DNA from: Mesostigma viride
Lineage: Eukaryota; Streptophyta; Mesostigmatophyceae; Mesostigmatales; Mesostigmataceae
Assembly: GCA_009746045.1 (NCBI GenBank)
Contig: RPFO01000076.1
Location: 604,614-668,613 of the forward strand
Reading direction: 5' to 3'
DNA: 64,000 bases
Both the position numbers and the translations under genes were made by a program. Below are positions 11,807 through 23,613 of this stretch, in pieces. Under the pieces are notes generated by a model. That model saw nothing but the letters and a program-made list of their open reading frames with translations, was not told where the DNA came from and did not search any database. Positions within the stretch are counted from its first letter, which is position 1; the number at the start of each line of letters is the position of its first letter.

Positions 11807-12054
11807 TCCCATAGCCGCTACTCTAAACTGATAATGACCAAAAGGGGTAGCAAAGGCGGTTTTATGACAATCCTCGGGCGCTATACGCAGTTGCCGCAAA
11901 CCATCCGCACAATCCAGTACAGTGAAACAGGTAGAACCTTTAACCTTTATATTAAATATATCATCAATACGAGGTAGAGGGTATTTAGACTTCACAGTGA
12001 TATCATTTAACCTCCAGGAGGTATAGGCGACATATCTCCACCCACTGGATCCAT
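11807..12054 (-). pseudogene. Gypsy-1 gag start fused to RT fingers/palm
   Basis: The minus strand opens with DPVGGDMSPI, the gag start seen in Gypsy-2. It then passes abruptly into RLNDITVKSKYPLPRIDD, STCFTVLDCADGLRQLRI and TAFATPFGHYQFRVAAMG, the N-terminal RT blocks with the first catalytic Asp (VLDCADG). The missing gag, protease and RT start indicate an internal deletion joining the two. The frame resumes at 8696 after TIR-1. Confidence 0.85.
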
Positions 12055-12163
12055 GTTTTATTAAAAAGAAAAACAATGAAAGTTGAAGGATAGGAATCTA
12101 AATTGAAGCAATGAAGGCAAAAGGAAAAACCTTGAATGTCTTAAGCAAAGAAAACAATGAAAA

Positions 12164-12556
12164 TCAATCCTTTTTAACCACAGTAATGGATAGGGAACCA
12201 AACTCTAAGGTGAGAGGAGTATCTGAGCTAGATGAGGATGCAGCCCGTCTAGGGGGAGAAGAATGAGGGGTAGCAAAGACTAGGGATTCCACGGGAGGAC
12301 GACCATGAGGAATAGAACGTACATGTAGGCCTACATCTGATTCACTATGGTCTATAAGGAACTGCTGAGCTTCTTCAAAGGTCACAAATTTCTTATACCT
12401 AACTACGTTATATATACGGTTCTGAACTATCTTCCTAGCGTCGGACCAAGAAAGGAAAATGGCGGACCATTGAGGCGTAATCACTACGTAATATTTGGCT
12501 AAGCTATTATCGCTGGATGAATGGGAAGGAGCAGTAAAAGCACGCCGCTGGCTCAT
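12164..12556 (-). CDS. Gypsy-1 small ORF with Cauli_VI / RNase H1-N-like domain
   Basis: 130 codons starting MSQRRAFTAPSHSS. Residues 20-70 (KYYVVITPQWSAIFLSWSDA, then YKKFVTFEEAQQFLIDHSES) fit the small nucleic-acid-binding domain of the RNase H1 N-terminus and caulimovirus protein VI: Y-YVV ... G/S-I-F-x-SW-x-A ... YKKF-x-x-EEA. A Ser-rich tail ends in LEFGSLSITVVKKD. A second copy at 42231-42629 has the same length and tail, so it is a true ORF of this family. It sits before gag, an unusual place; a role in RNA:DNA hybrid binding or translation is inference only. Confidence 0.75.
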   Translation of the reverse strand: MSQRRAFTAPSHSSSDNSLAKYYVVITPQWSAIFLSWSDARKIVQNRIYNVVRYKKFVTFEEAQQFLIDHSESDVGLHVRSIPHGRPPVESLVFATPHSSPPRRAASSSSSDTPLTLEFGSLSITVVKKD

Positions 12557-13649
12557 GGTAACGCACCTGGTAGGTCTTGTGACGTCACGCTAGGAGTAGA
12601 AGGAGTAGGCGACTTAGCTGGGTTATCTGGAGCACCGAAAGCAGCACGAGGGCGGCAATAGTCCAGCGCTCGTCCTAAAATTAATCAGCGACCCAGTATC
12701 TCTGCGGGTGCGGCCGTCTAATAAACAGCAGCACGAAGGAAAAGGTGTAGTCTACCACGACGCTAATCGTCTCACTATTGCCGAACCGCACAATTATCCT
12801 CTATCTACGACAGGAAGCAACCATACGCAGGAAAACGAAGCGAAGGAGCTATCTAACAAAGCGAAGGAGCTATCTATAAAAGGATTTTTCCGCTACGAGC
12901 AGGTCTAGCATCTAGGCAGAGCGTGTCCCGAACCGGGCAGCACTACTCTCCCAGCTTGAAGGCGACCCCGGCCCATTACCTGTCAAGTAGGTGTCGTTTT
13001 CGTTTCCCTGGACGCGGAAGGGTTGTTGCAAAGGCGTATGTGACAAGGGATCGTCGTCTCGCTCTCTACCTACGAAAGTTCCTCCGGAACCATTGTTACG
13101 TCCTAAACTTCTACCACCACCTCTACCTCTACCCGGCCTAACGCTACCTAAACTAGTCAGGCCACCTCTACTTAATCCCCTAGCAAAAGACGAACGAGAC
13201 GATCCAGATCTCAATGCATTTACGTATGTATTACTATAATACGCCATAAGCCATTTACACAAACCCGTTTACTCCAGGAATAGAGGAAGGAAACACAACT
13301 ACACTGCCGTGACCCAAGCCTATATGTGTTAATTCATTTAACACACGCCGAGTGCCAACACGAGGGGTAGAACGTGCATAAATGATCACCAACGGTCCAG
13401 CATGCTCGGGCCGACCTGGCCCTCGCCTACGAATGTACAGATGCACGCTGGTCCACTACATTCTGCCCAAAGGATAAGGACCACTAGTAAAGTACGCGGC
13501 GCGACGCCCAAAGCATCCAATGCACCACAGTACTGTTACGAGGACAACAGTGTCCCAGTACAAACTACACGTAAACCTAGGAACGACCGAGGCAAAGGAC
13601 CTAATTTACGTCCGACAGTAACTACAACGAATTGTTACGCGACGTAACA
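12557..13649 (-). repeat. Gypsy-1 5' LTR and leader
   Basis: Strongly similar to 42630-43705 in Gypsy-2. The outer end is TGTTACGTCGCGTAACA, itself an inverted repeat with the TG start usual for LTRs. The inner LTR edge and primer-binding site could not be placed. A TATA-like TTTATAGATAG lies near 12880 on the minus strand. Confidence 0.7.
12912..13247 (-). CDS. Small Arg/Gly-rich ORF in Gypsy-1 leader
   Basis: From MAYYSNTYVNALRSGSSRSS the ORF runs ~111 codons with an RGG-like centre (RPGRGRGGGRSLGRNNG). The same start and centre recur at 43037-43306 (MAYYSRTYVNALRS, IRGRGGGRGLSRNNG) with roughly 75% identity, then the two diverge. RGG tracts often bind RNA. The DNA between copies is similarly conserved, so selection on the protein is not proven and it may simply be open LTR sequence. 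Confidence 0.35.
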   Translation of the reverse strand: MAYYSNTYVNALRSGSSRSSFARGLSRGGLTSLGSVRPGRGRGGGRSLGRNNGSGGTFVGRERDDDPLSHTPLQQPFRVQGNENDTYLTGNGPGSPSSWESSAARFGTRSA

Positions 13650-15407
13650 CCCGGATCCCGCCAACGACGCCTGACCCCAAACCGCCATTGCTGGCTAGTG
13701 ATTGCTTGTTGCGCCCGCGCGCTCAGCAGCCTGGGGCCAACATAGGCCACCTCGGTCGGTATGAGCAAAGTCGGGTACCCCCGCACCTCACGTGCCTGCG
13801 CCAGCTCCGTCACATCGCCCGGCTCCATCGTAGTGTAGACAACACCTTGCCCGTAGGTCGATGCGTCAGATGCAACAACCTCACATGCCAAAGGTGCGCT
13901 TCGGTCAACCCTTAGCATATAGGAGCCAAGGCCAGGGCACACTCTAACTCCTCTCGCACCCCGGCCCACGTCATGCACCCGCTACCGCTGCCCCCACCCA
14001 AGGTTGCAGGCTGATGAATCTGAAACATTGCTGCCAGATGGAGAGGCAGCTGCGACTTAACATCTGCAGCCACAACAACCTCCCCAACTGAGATGGATGG
14101 CAGCCAGTCAGTGCCTCTGCCATAGTTCGGCCACGAGTGAGTATAGCCTGTGTGTGGGCAATCACAAGGGTGAGCTGCTTGACCATTGGTTCCAGCACGC
14201 CATTCCGTCGGTGCACCACCCCCAGTGCTTCTAGCTCGTCCCCTCCCAGGCTGGCCATCTTAGTCTTCTCATTAGACGGCACGAGGTTGTTAGGACGGTA
14301 GCCTTGCTCCATAGCGCGCGTAATGAACTGGTTCAGCGCCTCGCAGGTCCGCCCGTTGCTAACCACCAAGTCATCGATGGTGATGGACAGCATGGGGGCA
14401 GGGTGGTTTTCCAGGTCGATCTGAAGCTCCCCGGCGTGCTCCTCCTTGTACTCGATGACCAAGCACAGCGGCTGGCCACACTCGTCGCGCACCAAGGTGA
14501 GCTCACCTGCGCTTGAGAGGTAGTTGAACTGGCGCCTCCGATCTAGGGCACCGATCATGTAGAGCACCATCTCACGGATGGCCTTCCCCAGCGCCACTGC
14601 ATGGAAATGCCCCATGGCCAGCACCTTGAGCACAGGCCACACCCTCCGCCTCGGCCCTGCCAGGCCCACGCTAGTAGACCACACACTAGGAAGCCCTTGG
14701 TAGTCCCACCACCACTCGGGCACCTCGATGGAGTAGTATGACACGAGGTCGCTCTTGGCGCTGTAGCACCGGCCCTTGATGTAGACCTCCACGAGGATGC
14801 CCAGGTGGGGGAGCAGGATCGGCCACGGGGGGTCCACCCACAGCAGGTTGCCCCGCTTCCGGTTGACGATGAACCGTAGCTCACCAACCCCCTTGGCCAC
14901 TCCAAAGCAGCCATCCACCCACTTAGGCCGCCTCTCTCGGAACGTTACCATGCCCACGCCTGCTGCCCGGCTCATGAGCTTGCCCCATTCAGCCATGCAT
15001 GTAGCAGCCTCGGCTGGGCTTGGGCACATTCCGATACCTTGCGCTCGCCGCCACCGCTGCCTTGATGCAGTTTTCTTCGCTGGCATATATCTCCCGCCAG
15101 CTCGGCCGCATAGCCATCAGGTCAAGCAGCCGTGCCTTCCCGACACCTCCGCCTTTGGCAAACTCACGGCCTTCGCGTGCAGTTGTTCGTACTTATTCTG
15201 CTTCCCATACATTGCATCAGCACCTTCTTGCACCTGGCCCATCGCAATGCGGCGACTGTGCCAGGAGCAGTGGCTTCTTGACCCTCGCAAGGGCCTCCTC
15301 CCTCCCCTTAGAGCACACCCCTCTAGGGCTAGGAGGAGAGTCTGCCCCCCCCCCACCAGCCAATTAAGCCAATGTACTACCTTGCATCGCAGTGTGTACT
15401 CGCGGTG
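13650..15407 (-). pseudogene. YR-2 RT/RNase H, broken
   Basis: It resumes after the CACTA-like element at REYTLRCKVVHWLNWLVGGG. It then carries WVDGCFGVAKGVGELRFIVN, YIKGRCYSAKSDLVSYY and the active-site SITIDDLVVSNGRT, each almost identical to YR-1. RNase H begins (VVASDASTYGQGVVY) but is cut at GVRRRWRDPG by Gypsy-1. Frame changes near 15110 and 13975 disrupt it. The protein is otherwise close to YR-1, so the two belong to one family. Confidence 0.88.
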
Positions 15408-15640
15408 CACTAGGAAGGGGGGTGTGACATTTTGTGATATTTTGTGACATATCACGTGACATTTTGTGATGTGGATGTGACAAAATGTGACACTTTGTGA
15501 TTTTTTGTGACAAAACTGTGATATTCTGTGACATTTCGTGACAAATCATGTGATAAAACCAGCATATTCTGTGATTATCTTTGTGACAAAAACAAGGAAA
15601 TTATCACAAAATATCAATATCACGACTTGACAAAACGCAC

Positions 15641-15850
15641 TGACAAAATCCGTGACATTATCACTGATATATCACGAAAAAAAGGGTGACAAATCCGTGA
15701 CATTATCACTGATATATCACGAAAAAAAGGGTGACAAATCCGTGACATTATCACTGATATATCAGGAAAAAAGGGTGACAAAATCCGTGACATTGTCACT
15801 GATATATCAGGAAAAAAGGGTGACAAAATCCGTGACATTGTCACTGATAA
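15641..15850. repeat. Subterminal tandem repeat, ~60 bp units
   Basis: Four to five units of AATCCGTGACATTATCACTG followed by an ATATATCA(C/G)GAAAAAA tract and GGGTGAC. Together with flanking TGTGACATTTTGTGAT motifs these form the left subterminal region of the CACTA-like element. Confidence 0.9.
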
Positions 15851-15870
15851 ATCTAGGGAGAAAACAGTGA

Positions 15871-16298
15871 CATAAAACCACGGGCGATCATGACATATCA
15901 CACAGATATATCGTGACATGTCACACAGATATATCAGAACACATTCCAAAGCAAAACGGATGAAAAGCACGCCTCGCGATTTCTTTATTACAAATATAAA
16001 GATAAATGTAACAGATCTTCATTCTTCATTCTTGATTCTTCATTCTTCAACAGTGATTATCGATCAGTGACAATTTGCAAACGCCGGCTTGGCGCTTGTC
16101 GTTGCGTGACAGAAATCTCGGAATGTTCCTGGAATGCATTAAAAAACGCACATGCGCAAGAAACATGAACGGATGGTTGGTGTCAATTGTCTCATCTGCC
16201 ACCGCACCCTAGTAACCAATTCATGAACAAGAAAGCGCTCGGTATAGATCAAGAAAACAAAAACAAACATGCGCAGCCGTAGTGCCTAGATGACGATG
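15871..16298. other. Non-coding flank of the spliced minus-strand gene
   Basis: AT-rich, no ORF. It lies downstream of the stop at 16299 and probably holds the transcript end of that gene. No clear AATAAA is assigned. Confidence 0.4.
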
Positions 16299-17876
16299 TC
16301 AAGTGGACGACGACGAGGAGGCCGGCACCTTGTCTCCCTGTGAGCAGAAAAAAAAGGCAAGTTTAAACACTCAAGATGTGTCATAGCCTTTCACAGCCTC
16401 GATCAATAGAAATGTTGCACATCAAAATCAACGTGTTGCCTAGAACATCCTTGAATGGGTTTCAAGAACAGCAAGGCGGCCTCCCCGCCCGCAAACTCAT
16501 AATCCCAGTGTTTACAACCCCCTCATGAGGGGGTTGAGGGGTTGTAAAATTGCAATCACTCATTAAAAAAAAAATAATAATCCCAGTTTCACACACTGCC
16601 CACTCATAAATAATCCCAGGTTCTGACAGCCCCCGCTCAGCCCACTCATGAACAACCCAGTTTAGACCCCCCCACTCATACACTATCCCAGTTTCCCACA
16701 GCCCCCACTCAGCCCACTCTGACATAAACCACCCCAGTTTAGACCCCCCTCTCATAAATAACCCCAGTTTCCCACAGTCACCACTCAGCCACCCATAAAC
16801 CACCCAGTTTCCAACCCGCCCCCCCTCATAAATAATCCCAATGGTTTTCAACCCCCTCAATCAGTAATCAAAAACAAAAAAATCCCACTTTTCACACACT
16901 GCCTACTCATAAATAATCCCAGTTTATGACAGCCCCTGCTCAGCCCACTCATAAACAATCCAGTTAAATACAACCCCCCACCCACACATTATCCCAGTTT
17001 CCCACAGCCCCACTCAGCCCACTCTGACATAAACCACACCAGTTTAGACCCCCCCTCTCATAAATAACCCCAGGTTCCTACAGCCCCCCACTCAGCCCAC
17101 TCATAAACCACCCATGCAGTTTACAACCTCCCCCTCATATTAACCCCAGTTCTCCACAGCCCCCGGGGGCTATGAAAAACGAGTGCGCCACTCAGCCACC
17201 TCAAATGCCACCGAGTTTACAGTCCCCCCCCCCCCCCATAAATAATCCCAAGTGTTTACAACCTCCTCAACCAGTTGTTAAAAAAAAAAAAAAAACAGTT
17301 TCACACACTGCCCACTCATAAATAATCCCAGTTTCCGACAGCCCCCGCCCAGCCCACATAAATAACGCGGCTACAACCCCCCAACAGCCCCCGCTCAGCC
17401 CACTAAAAAACAACCCAGTTTACAGCCCCTCCACTCATAAATAACCCCAATTTCCCACAGCCCCCACTCTGCCCACTCATGAACTACCCCTGTTTGCAAC
17501 CCCCCAAATCACACCACTCATAACCATGTCCAGGTTTACAACCCCACCCACTCCTGAGACTTACTTCAGGGGTTGCATGGGAGACATCGGCCGCCTTTCT
17601 GGCTGCAATCATTGCCTCCTTCTTGGCAAGGAGCGCGGCCAGCGCCGCCTCTACCGAGGCCATGTCTTCATCTGCTCTTTGCGCAGGCAACATGGATGAT
17701 GGCACCGATGCTGTGGCGGTTGTTGAAGGGAGTGCTGTCGGGGGCAGGATTGTCGGCGCTGCCGGCGGTGGTGGTGCTGCTGCAGGCAGCTTTGCGAGCT
17801 TCGTGCACGGCTGCACTCTTGGATCGGCAGCGCTGCGTTTCTCTCGGCGTGAACCGGCCTTCACTACGCTTCCCAT
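16299..17876 (-). CDS. Two-exon gene of unknown function inside the CACTA-like element
   Basis: Exon 1 is 17876-17565 (104 codons, MGSVVKAGSRREKRSAADPR to SHATPE) and ends at a strong donor GAA|GTAAGT. Exon 2 is 16337-16299 after acceptor CTCACAG and encodes GDKVPASSSSST then TGA, in phase 0. The product is ~116 residues: a basic N-terminus, a Pro/Ala-rich middle (PAAAPPPPAAPTILPP) and a helical stretch (ASVEAALAALLAKKEAMIAA). No family is recognised. The intron (~1.2 kb) is almost wholly a degenerate repeat. It may be the 3' part of a longer transcript. An element-encoded accessory protein is possible but unproven. Confidence 0.5.
16450..17540. repeat. Degenerate tandem repeat filling the intron
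   Basis: Repeated blocks of CCCACTCATAAATAATCCCA, GTTTCCCACAGCCCCCACTC and AGTTTAGACCCCCC in variable order, with A-runs and C-runs. It lies between the donor at 17564 and the acceptor at 16338 of the two-exon gene. Confidence 0.85.
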
Positions 17877-17884
17877 TTCAAATC

Positions 17885-20800
17885 GATGACCATTGAAGCC
17901 TAATTTGACTAAAAATGAGATTGCTGAAGGGCACTAACATTGTAAGGGTGACCAAGTGAGACCCTAGCACTACTATTATGAAGATACCAAAGACCAAGAA
18001 ACCACGAAATTGGATATTATGAGCAACATGTTGAAAGAAGCAAAGCTCATAACTGCGTGTGCTACCAACTCCCTTGCTGCCCCCATGAGGAATTATTAGC
18101 CCCCCTCCGCCTGTCCCATGATAAGGAATACATAACTAACTGACTGACAAGGAATACGCAACACAATCACAATGATTAGAAAGGAGCTATGGCGTTTCAG
18201 AGAAAAAATGATTTTCTTACAAAACCTTAAGCGTGCTGCTCTCAGTCAGTGTTCCAACAAAAAGTTCTGGTTCAAGATAACTTGTCCAGTGGTGTGACTC
18301 TTTGGAGGTTTTATCCCAAAGGACGAGCCTCAAAGTTGATCACACATGTCTCCTAGAGCCCAATGACTGAACTCCTAATAAAAATAGGCACAAGGATTTT
18401 TCTCATATATATTAGACAGTGTCATTTTTACAATTTGCTAACAAGGTTAAAAGCGCTGATTGTCAACAAAAAGGAGCTGATGGAAAGTGCAGCAGAGATG
18501 GGGTCAATGGGGGAAAACCGGAGAAAGTCGCGGCAGACGGGATGTAAATAGCAGAAAGACAGTTTACGGCTTTCAACAACAAAGAAGCCTTATGAAAAAA
18601 TGCAACGCATGTGTGTTTAAATGTAGGCGGAGCATGATTGCAAAAATGCCAAGTAATTGGAGTTAGAAACAGGAAGAACTGGATGCATTCTAGCAATGCC
18701 ACATACAGCACGTCGATAACAAAGTACAGACTCCAGGTATGCGATGGTACCCACTACTCACCACAAGTCTCGACCAGGAGCTAGCCTGCCATTCGCGGGT
18801 AGGCCGCAGGTGAGGCCAGCCCAACGGTATCAGTCACCCGCAGGTACACGCGCAATTGAAGAGGAAAACGGCAATTCGAAGGCACACATAAGATGCCGAG
18901 CGCAGAAAGCACCATGGTATTGAAAGCCTTCAGAGAATACATATTCAAAGCTCTCAAAGACATGGCCAGCTTTACCCGGCCGCCATGAAATGGCCTCATA
19001 CACATGAGCACGGCATGCTAACCGCTGTAAAAGAAGCTGGCAGAATTTTGCTAACCTTAGCGGCTAAGGAGCTTGGCGGCAGGTTCCGGAGATCTTGCTT
19101 GCGCTGTGTTTCAGCGTAAAGAACGGCTTGATTCAGAACTGGATATGATGTGTCTCAGTCCCTCATTGCTACCTCCATGCTTAATTAAACTCGACATACA
19201 TCCTAAGTGCACCTACATCATGATCCAAACTGCTACGCCGCAATTGCTAGAGAAATCACGTCGTTTCGTGGACCTGCAGCCCCGTTTGTTATTGCACACT
19301 CTGTGGTTACATAAAACTAGGTGGCCCCTTCGCTCGAGCGTACCCTCAGCCCCTCACTGCCTTAGCCATTGCGTGCACCTAGTCGTTTGCCATCGGTTTC
19401 GGCGTAATATTTGAATTTTGCGCAAGGATCCTGACGGGTTGATTCCAGACTTGCGCATGTTGCGAAAGATTTTTGTCCATTCATTCCAGACTCCCAAGCT
19501 AGGGGCTGCTGTGGACTGTAGTCTGAACGGTACGGCTAACAGTTACGATTCCAGGCCAGCGGTCCCAACCAAGCGATACTAGAGAGTCATGTCAGTCGTC
19601 TTTTTACTAGTTTCGTCAGTCAGTTATTCCTAATGTATGGCAAAATGCAAACTTCTACTTGGGGCGAGATGTAGTAGCGGAGAAATCGGAAGGGGACGTG
19701 GGCAGGGGGGGGGGCGGGAAGTACGACTGATGCCATCTACCGTACGTTATTATCGTCACAAAGCGAGTGACTGACGATAGTAAAGGCCTAAAGGGCCTCT
19801 AATGACGACAGTAATGACGATAGTATTGGGCACTAATGATTGATGACAGGAAGAGCGACGACACCAGACTTTGCGACGTTGATGGGACTTGGCGAATTGC
19901 GAGCCCTAATTCCAGTGGTTGCGCGGGTGTTACGGTTGAAGTTGAAGTTAAGACGACGCGAAAAAAAAAAGACCTTAGAGTTGCACATCTATCCACGCTG
20001 CACAGGTGGGAAAGGTGGAAGGGAGCTGCGATCGGCTCGCAGCCAAGGCGGGATTATGTGCCTTTTGATTTCCAGCAATGTCGCTTCTGTATGAACGCAC
20101 GTGGTGGTTGGAATAGGAGCATAGGCTCACTGATGACCGTCGTGATTTATGTAGCCATTAGGGCGTCGTCTCAAATGAATTCAGGAGCGAGCTCGGACAA
20201 GGCTACAAGCAGCCATCGGGGGAGAAACATAGGCATGGTCTAGAATAAAGCTTTAATCGATCTGTTCGCTCAGTGGTACGCACAGCACATTCGGACATCC
20301 AGAAGCTGCCCACTCTTTACCAGTTGAGGTGAGCAAGGAATTCCTCGCCTGAAATACTAATAAGTTTGCATCGACTTTAACATGCATGCCGTACGCACGT
20401 GGCATTCTCACGTATCGCCCTAGGGCCAAGGCTGCTGTGGGCCGCTCGGTTTCATGCCAAGTTAGCCGTGCTTGCCATGAATGCTGCAGCAGTTTCACTA
20501 TCTCATTCGTACAAGGTCAATAGACTATGCAAACGACATCTGATTTAGTTTTCATGAAGGGCATAACCTTGTTCAGATTGAGAGTTGCATGACATGGGCT
20601 GCTCTTGCGCCACTTTCCTTGTCTTAACCAACTGATTCTCTGTTTATGCTTTCGGTCGTTATACATTCGTATGTGTGCATCTGTGTTGCCATTGTGGTGT
20701 CAATTTTGCGCGTGTACTTGTGATGCCTAATACCGTTGGGCTTGCACGCGGCCCCATCGCATGTGGCAGCGACAAGCTCTTGGTCGCCTGTCCAGCGCGG

Positions 20801-22380
20801 CGAATTCTTGATGGTGAGCAACGGTGATCATTCTTTATGTAGTGCTCATTCCTCAAATTATCAACGTGCTGTGCGCGTCAGCCACCATTGGCCTTGTTCT
20901 TCCAGCTTCCGTGCATGATTTTTTTGTAGCCCGCTGGTGATGCTCTCAGCTACAAATAGTTGGCATTATTCGTACCAATTCCTTCGCTGTCGGTAGAACC
21001 TTCTTTGCAATCCAGTAGCCTCGGCTGACATTCCTGGCATTGCTGGACTATGTCTCGCTTCCTTGCATGGGTAGCATCTTTGCATATTTATCCTTTTTGC
21101 TCAGATCACAGCTTTTTGTCATTCCCTCCCCCCCACACCCCACCCTGAACGACTCCTGCTAGTGTCAATTGCAGACGTAGAGCCTTCAGCCTCGTTAGAG
21201 TTCATCCTACCTGTAACGGGGCATATTGTTGGTTGATTGGCCTTGCTTTTTCTTGGCACTAATCACGCGTTTCTTTCTTATTGCCGTATTAACCATACAG
21301 AGATTGCAATGAAGTAGATTGTGAGGCCTCTTGGGATGTTAGGGAACCTTTGCGACTCCAGGATTCCTGGGTGTGCAGTTCCCTACAACTTGTGAGGCAT
21401 GTAGATACAATTTAGGTGAACATCCATGGCCAATTTTTTTCTCGAGCACCCCTGTCTCTCTCTTGGCCCAGTATCTCACCTTCTTTGTCCTAAAACTAGG
21501 CCGGTACTCATAGATAGCCACGCAACTGCTGCGATCTCCCCCGCATCCTTACATACAAGTGAACTGAAGTCATGCAAAGTTGACAGTTGTTGGCGCGTCC
21601 AGCGCGTGGCTTCATCTCACTAACAAATTTTTGTGTGTACCGATGCGTGCTTTGCCGGATGATGTATTTTTGTCTTGCATGCAGGCAATATACCTAACAC
21701 AGTCGGGCTGGGCACATCCGTCAGTCCAACACGGCGAGAGGCCACATGCGGATGCAGATTTTGTAGGCTCTGAGCCTTGGTCACATTGCCGTAGCACTCG
21801 ACAGTGTCCTGTGATTGTTTCTAGAGAGTCATCCAGATATTTCAGCAATGGTGGCTGGGACAGCCCTCGTAATGGTTTCAGTGATGATGAGGATGATGAC
21901 TTTGATGACGAGGACTGTTGAGCCCCGTTGTGCTTGTCGGTCAACAGATTTTATATTGCATTTGTGAGATGATTGTGGGTGTCCATTTTGCACACCACCC
22001 ACAGCCATGCTTGAGTGCACCGTTCCTTGTGTGTGTATCAATACAGTTGGTGTTCGTATTTGATCAGTTGTGCCATTTCATCGGGTTGTTGCATGCCATC
22101 TGAACATGTTCACTCCCCGTTGCCATTTTATCATACCAGTGTTGTGAGCTCAGAGCAATGGATGCATGATGCAGTGTTGTGATTTAGTGTAGATATTGAC
22201 GATGCCACCTTTGATCAGCATGATGGATGCTTGGCCAGCGATGGGTCGGAGGTTGACACTTGATGACCGTGATGACGATTGCCCTGAATGTTCAATATTG
22301 GTGTTTTTCTTAACATCCCAGTCGATATTTTTGCAATAAACCATGTCTCCCACGGCACATGACATTGTGGTGCATTTTAT
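17885..22380. other. Intron-like interior of the CACTA-like element
   Basis: About 4.5 kb of T-rich sequence with short ORFs only and no recognised domain. Isolated exon-like pieces with plausible splice sites occur on both strands (a plus-strand one at 21685-21921; a minus-strand one near 20360-20253 after ATTTCAG). No consistent gene model can be drawn by eye. Confidence 0.4.
21685..21921 (+). CDS. Possible terminal exon with acidic tail
   Basis: It follows a pyrimidine-rich tract and TTGCATGCAG. 78 codons open with AIYLTQSGWAHPSVQHGERP and end in FSDDEDDDFDDEDC before TGA. No domain is seen and the upstream exon is unknown. It could be a chance ORF in intron-like DNA. Confidence 0.25.
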   Translation, partial: AIYLTQSGWAHPSVQHGERPHADADFVGSEPWSHCRSTRQCPVIVSRESSRYFSNGGWDSPRNGFSDDEDDDFDDEDC

Positions 22381-22387
22381 CATGCAC

Positions 22388-22606
22388 CTAAGGGTGTTTC
22401 CAGCTTGTTTTGTCAGTTCCTTTCAGTACCCCCCTCTGGTTTTTCAAGTTGTCACCTGCGCTTAAGAACTTTCTCAGTGGCGAGTTCTTGGTGTCATCCT
22501 TTGAAAGCTTGCCCCGTACCGCTGCACGTGTTGTCTCTCCTGGCATTGCCACCTTGCCGTGTCCCACCTTGGCCTTTTCCTTCTCCATCTCTGCTGCGGC
22601 ATGCAC
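22388..22606 (-). CDS. Possible first exon, lysine-rich
   Basis: Minus-strand ORF near the right end of the CACTA-like element, MHAAAEMEKEKAKVGHGKVA to GTDKTSWKHP, 72 codons, highly charged. A GGTACTG after NQRG could be a donor. It lies on the same strand as the gene at 17876-16299, so both could belong to one long transcript read inward from the right end. No family recognised. Confidence 0.25.
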   Translation of the reverse strand: MHAAAEMEKEKAKVGHGKVAMPGETTRAAVRGKLSKDDTKNSPLRKFLSAGDNLKNQRGVLKGTDKTSWKHP

Positions 22607-22840
22607 GCACTTCCTTGCTGCGGATGTGCATTATGCGTGCTTTGTGATATATCACTTCCCCTGAGTGGTTGTGATTTATCACCTTATCACATTTTGTTTT
22701 TCTGTGGGTTTGTGACATTTTGTGACACTTTGACATTTTGTGATAATGACGTTATCACAAAATATGCTGGTTTTATCACGTTTGTCACGTTTTGTCACAA
22801 TCATGACATGTCCGATTAATTAATTAATTAATGACATGTC

Positions 22841-23449
22841 CGAGACGTGGACACTGATGCAGGAGCTGGAGCAACGACTCGACGGCGCCGTCACCAAGAT
22901 GCTGCGCAAGGCCCTTAACATCCCCTTTGGTTTGCACATTAGTAATGAGGATTTGTACGCTGATTTGCCCTATGTTTCCCACATTATTAGGCACAGGCGC
23001 CTGGGCCTAGCCGGGCACCTGGCCCGCACAGATCAGGTAGATACATCAGATAGACTAGCTGGCACCAAGCCCGCCCAGCCTGGGCGCTATGTCCTCACCT
23101 GGCGTGCCCCCGGCCGCGCGCGGCAGGGCCGCCACCCGTGGACTTTTCGTGATAGACTCGGCATGGACATGTGCTACACTAGACGTGACGGGCTCACCCC
23201 CGGGCAGCCTCCTGGTTTGTCTGTAATATGGAGGCAGATGGTGCGCAAGGATAGATGGCAAGTAGTGATGAAGGAGACCACCCCCAAGCCTGTGGGGGCT
23301 CCGCGTGTGACCAAGTATGGCAGTCATAGCGATTCGGGCCGCGGTGCCCACACCCCTGTAACTAGGACCTAGATAGCTTATACCATCCATTCCATCCCAT
23401 GTTCCCCTCCCACTGAGGACTTATGCTCACGTGACGCAGTCACGTGTCT
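22841..23449 (+). mobile_element. 5'-truncated LINE fragment
   Basis: It encodes the C-terminal end of a LINE polymerase: LEQRLDGAVTKMLRKALNIP, ISNEDLYADLPYVSHIIRHR, RRLGLAGHLARTD, stop at 23372. It is flanked by a perfect 26 bp duplication (22815-22840 and 23450-23475; ATTA repeats then GACATGTC). 5' truncation and a long duplication are the marks of target-primed reverse transcription. Confidence 0.85.
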
Positions 23450-23613
23450 ATTAATTAATTAATTAATGACATGTCTCGATCACAATTTGTCACAGTTTTA
23501 TCACATTTTGTCACATTTTGTCACGTTTTATCATTTTTTTATCACAAAATGTCACAAAAGTGACATTTTGTGATAAAAAAATATCACAAAATGTCACAGA
23601 CCCCTTCCTAGTG

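Larger units (their letters stand above)
15408..23613. mobile_element. CACTA/EnSpm-like DNA transposon, 8.2 kb
   Basis: The termini are CACTAGGAAGGGG (15408-15420) and its complement CCCCTTCCTAGTG (23601-23613), flanked by a 2 bp duplication TG. Removing the element rejoins the YR-2 frame RATRR-H-REYTLRC. Just inside both ends lie many direct and inverted copies of TGTGACATTTTGTGAT, the subterminal binding-site clusters typical of CACTA elements. No transposase was recognised. It carries a spliced minus-strand gene, repeat-filled introns and a LINE fragment. Confidence 0.85.

Noticed and set aside
15641-15850. Regularly spaced repeats reminiscent of CRISPR
   Set aside because: Contiguous tandem units without unique spacers, in a eukaryotic transposon end.
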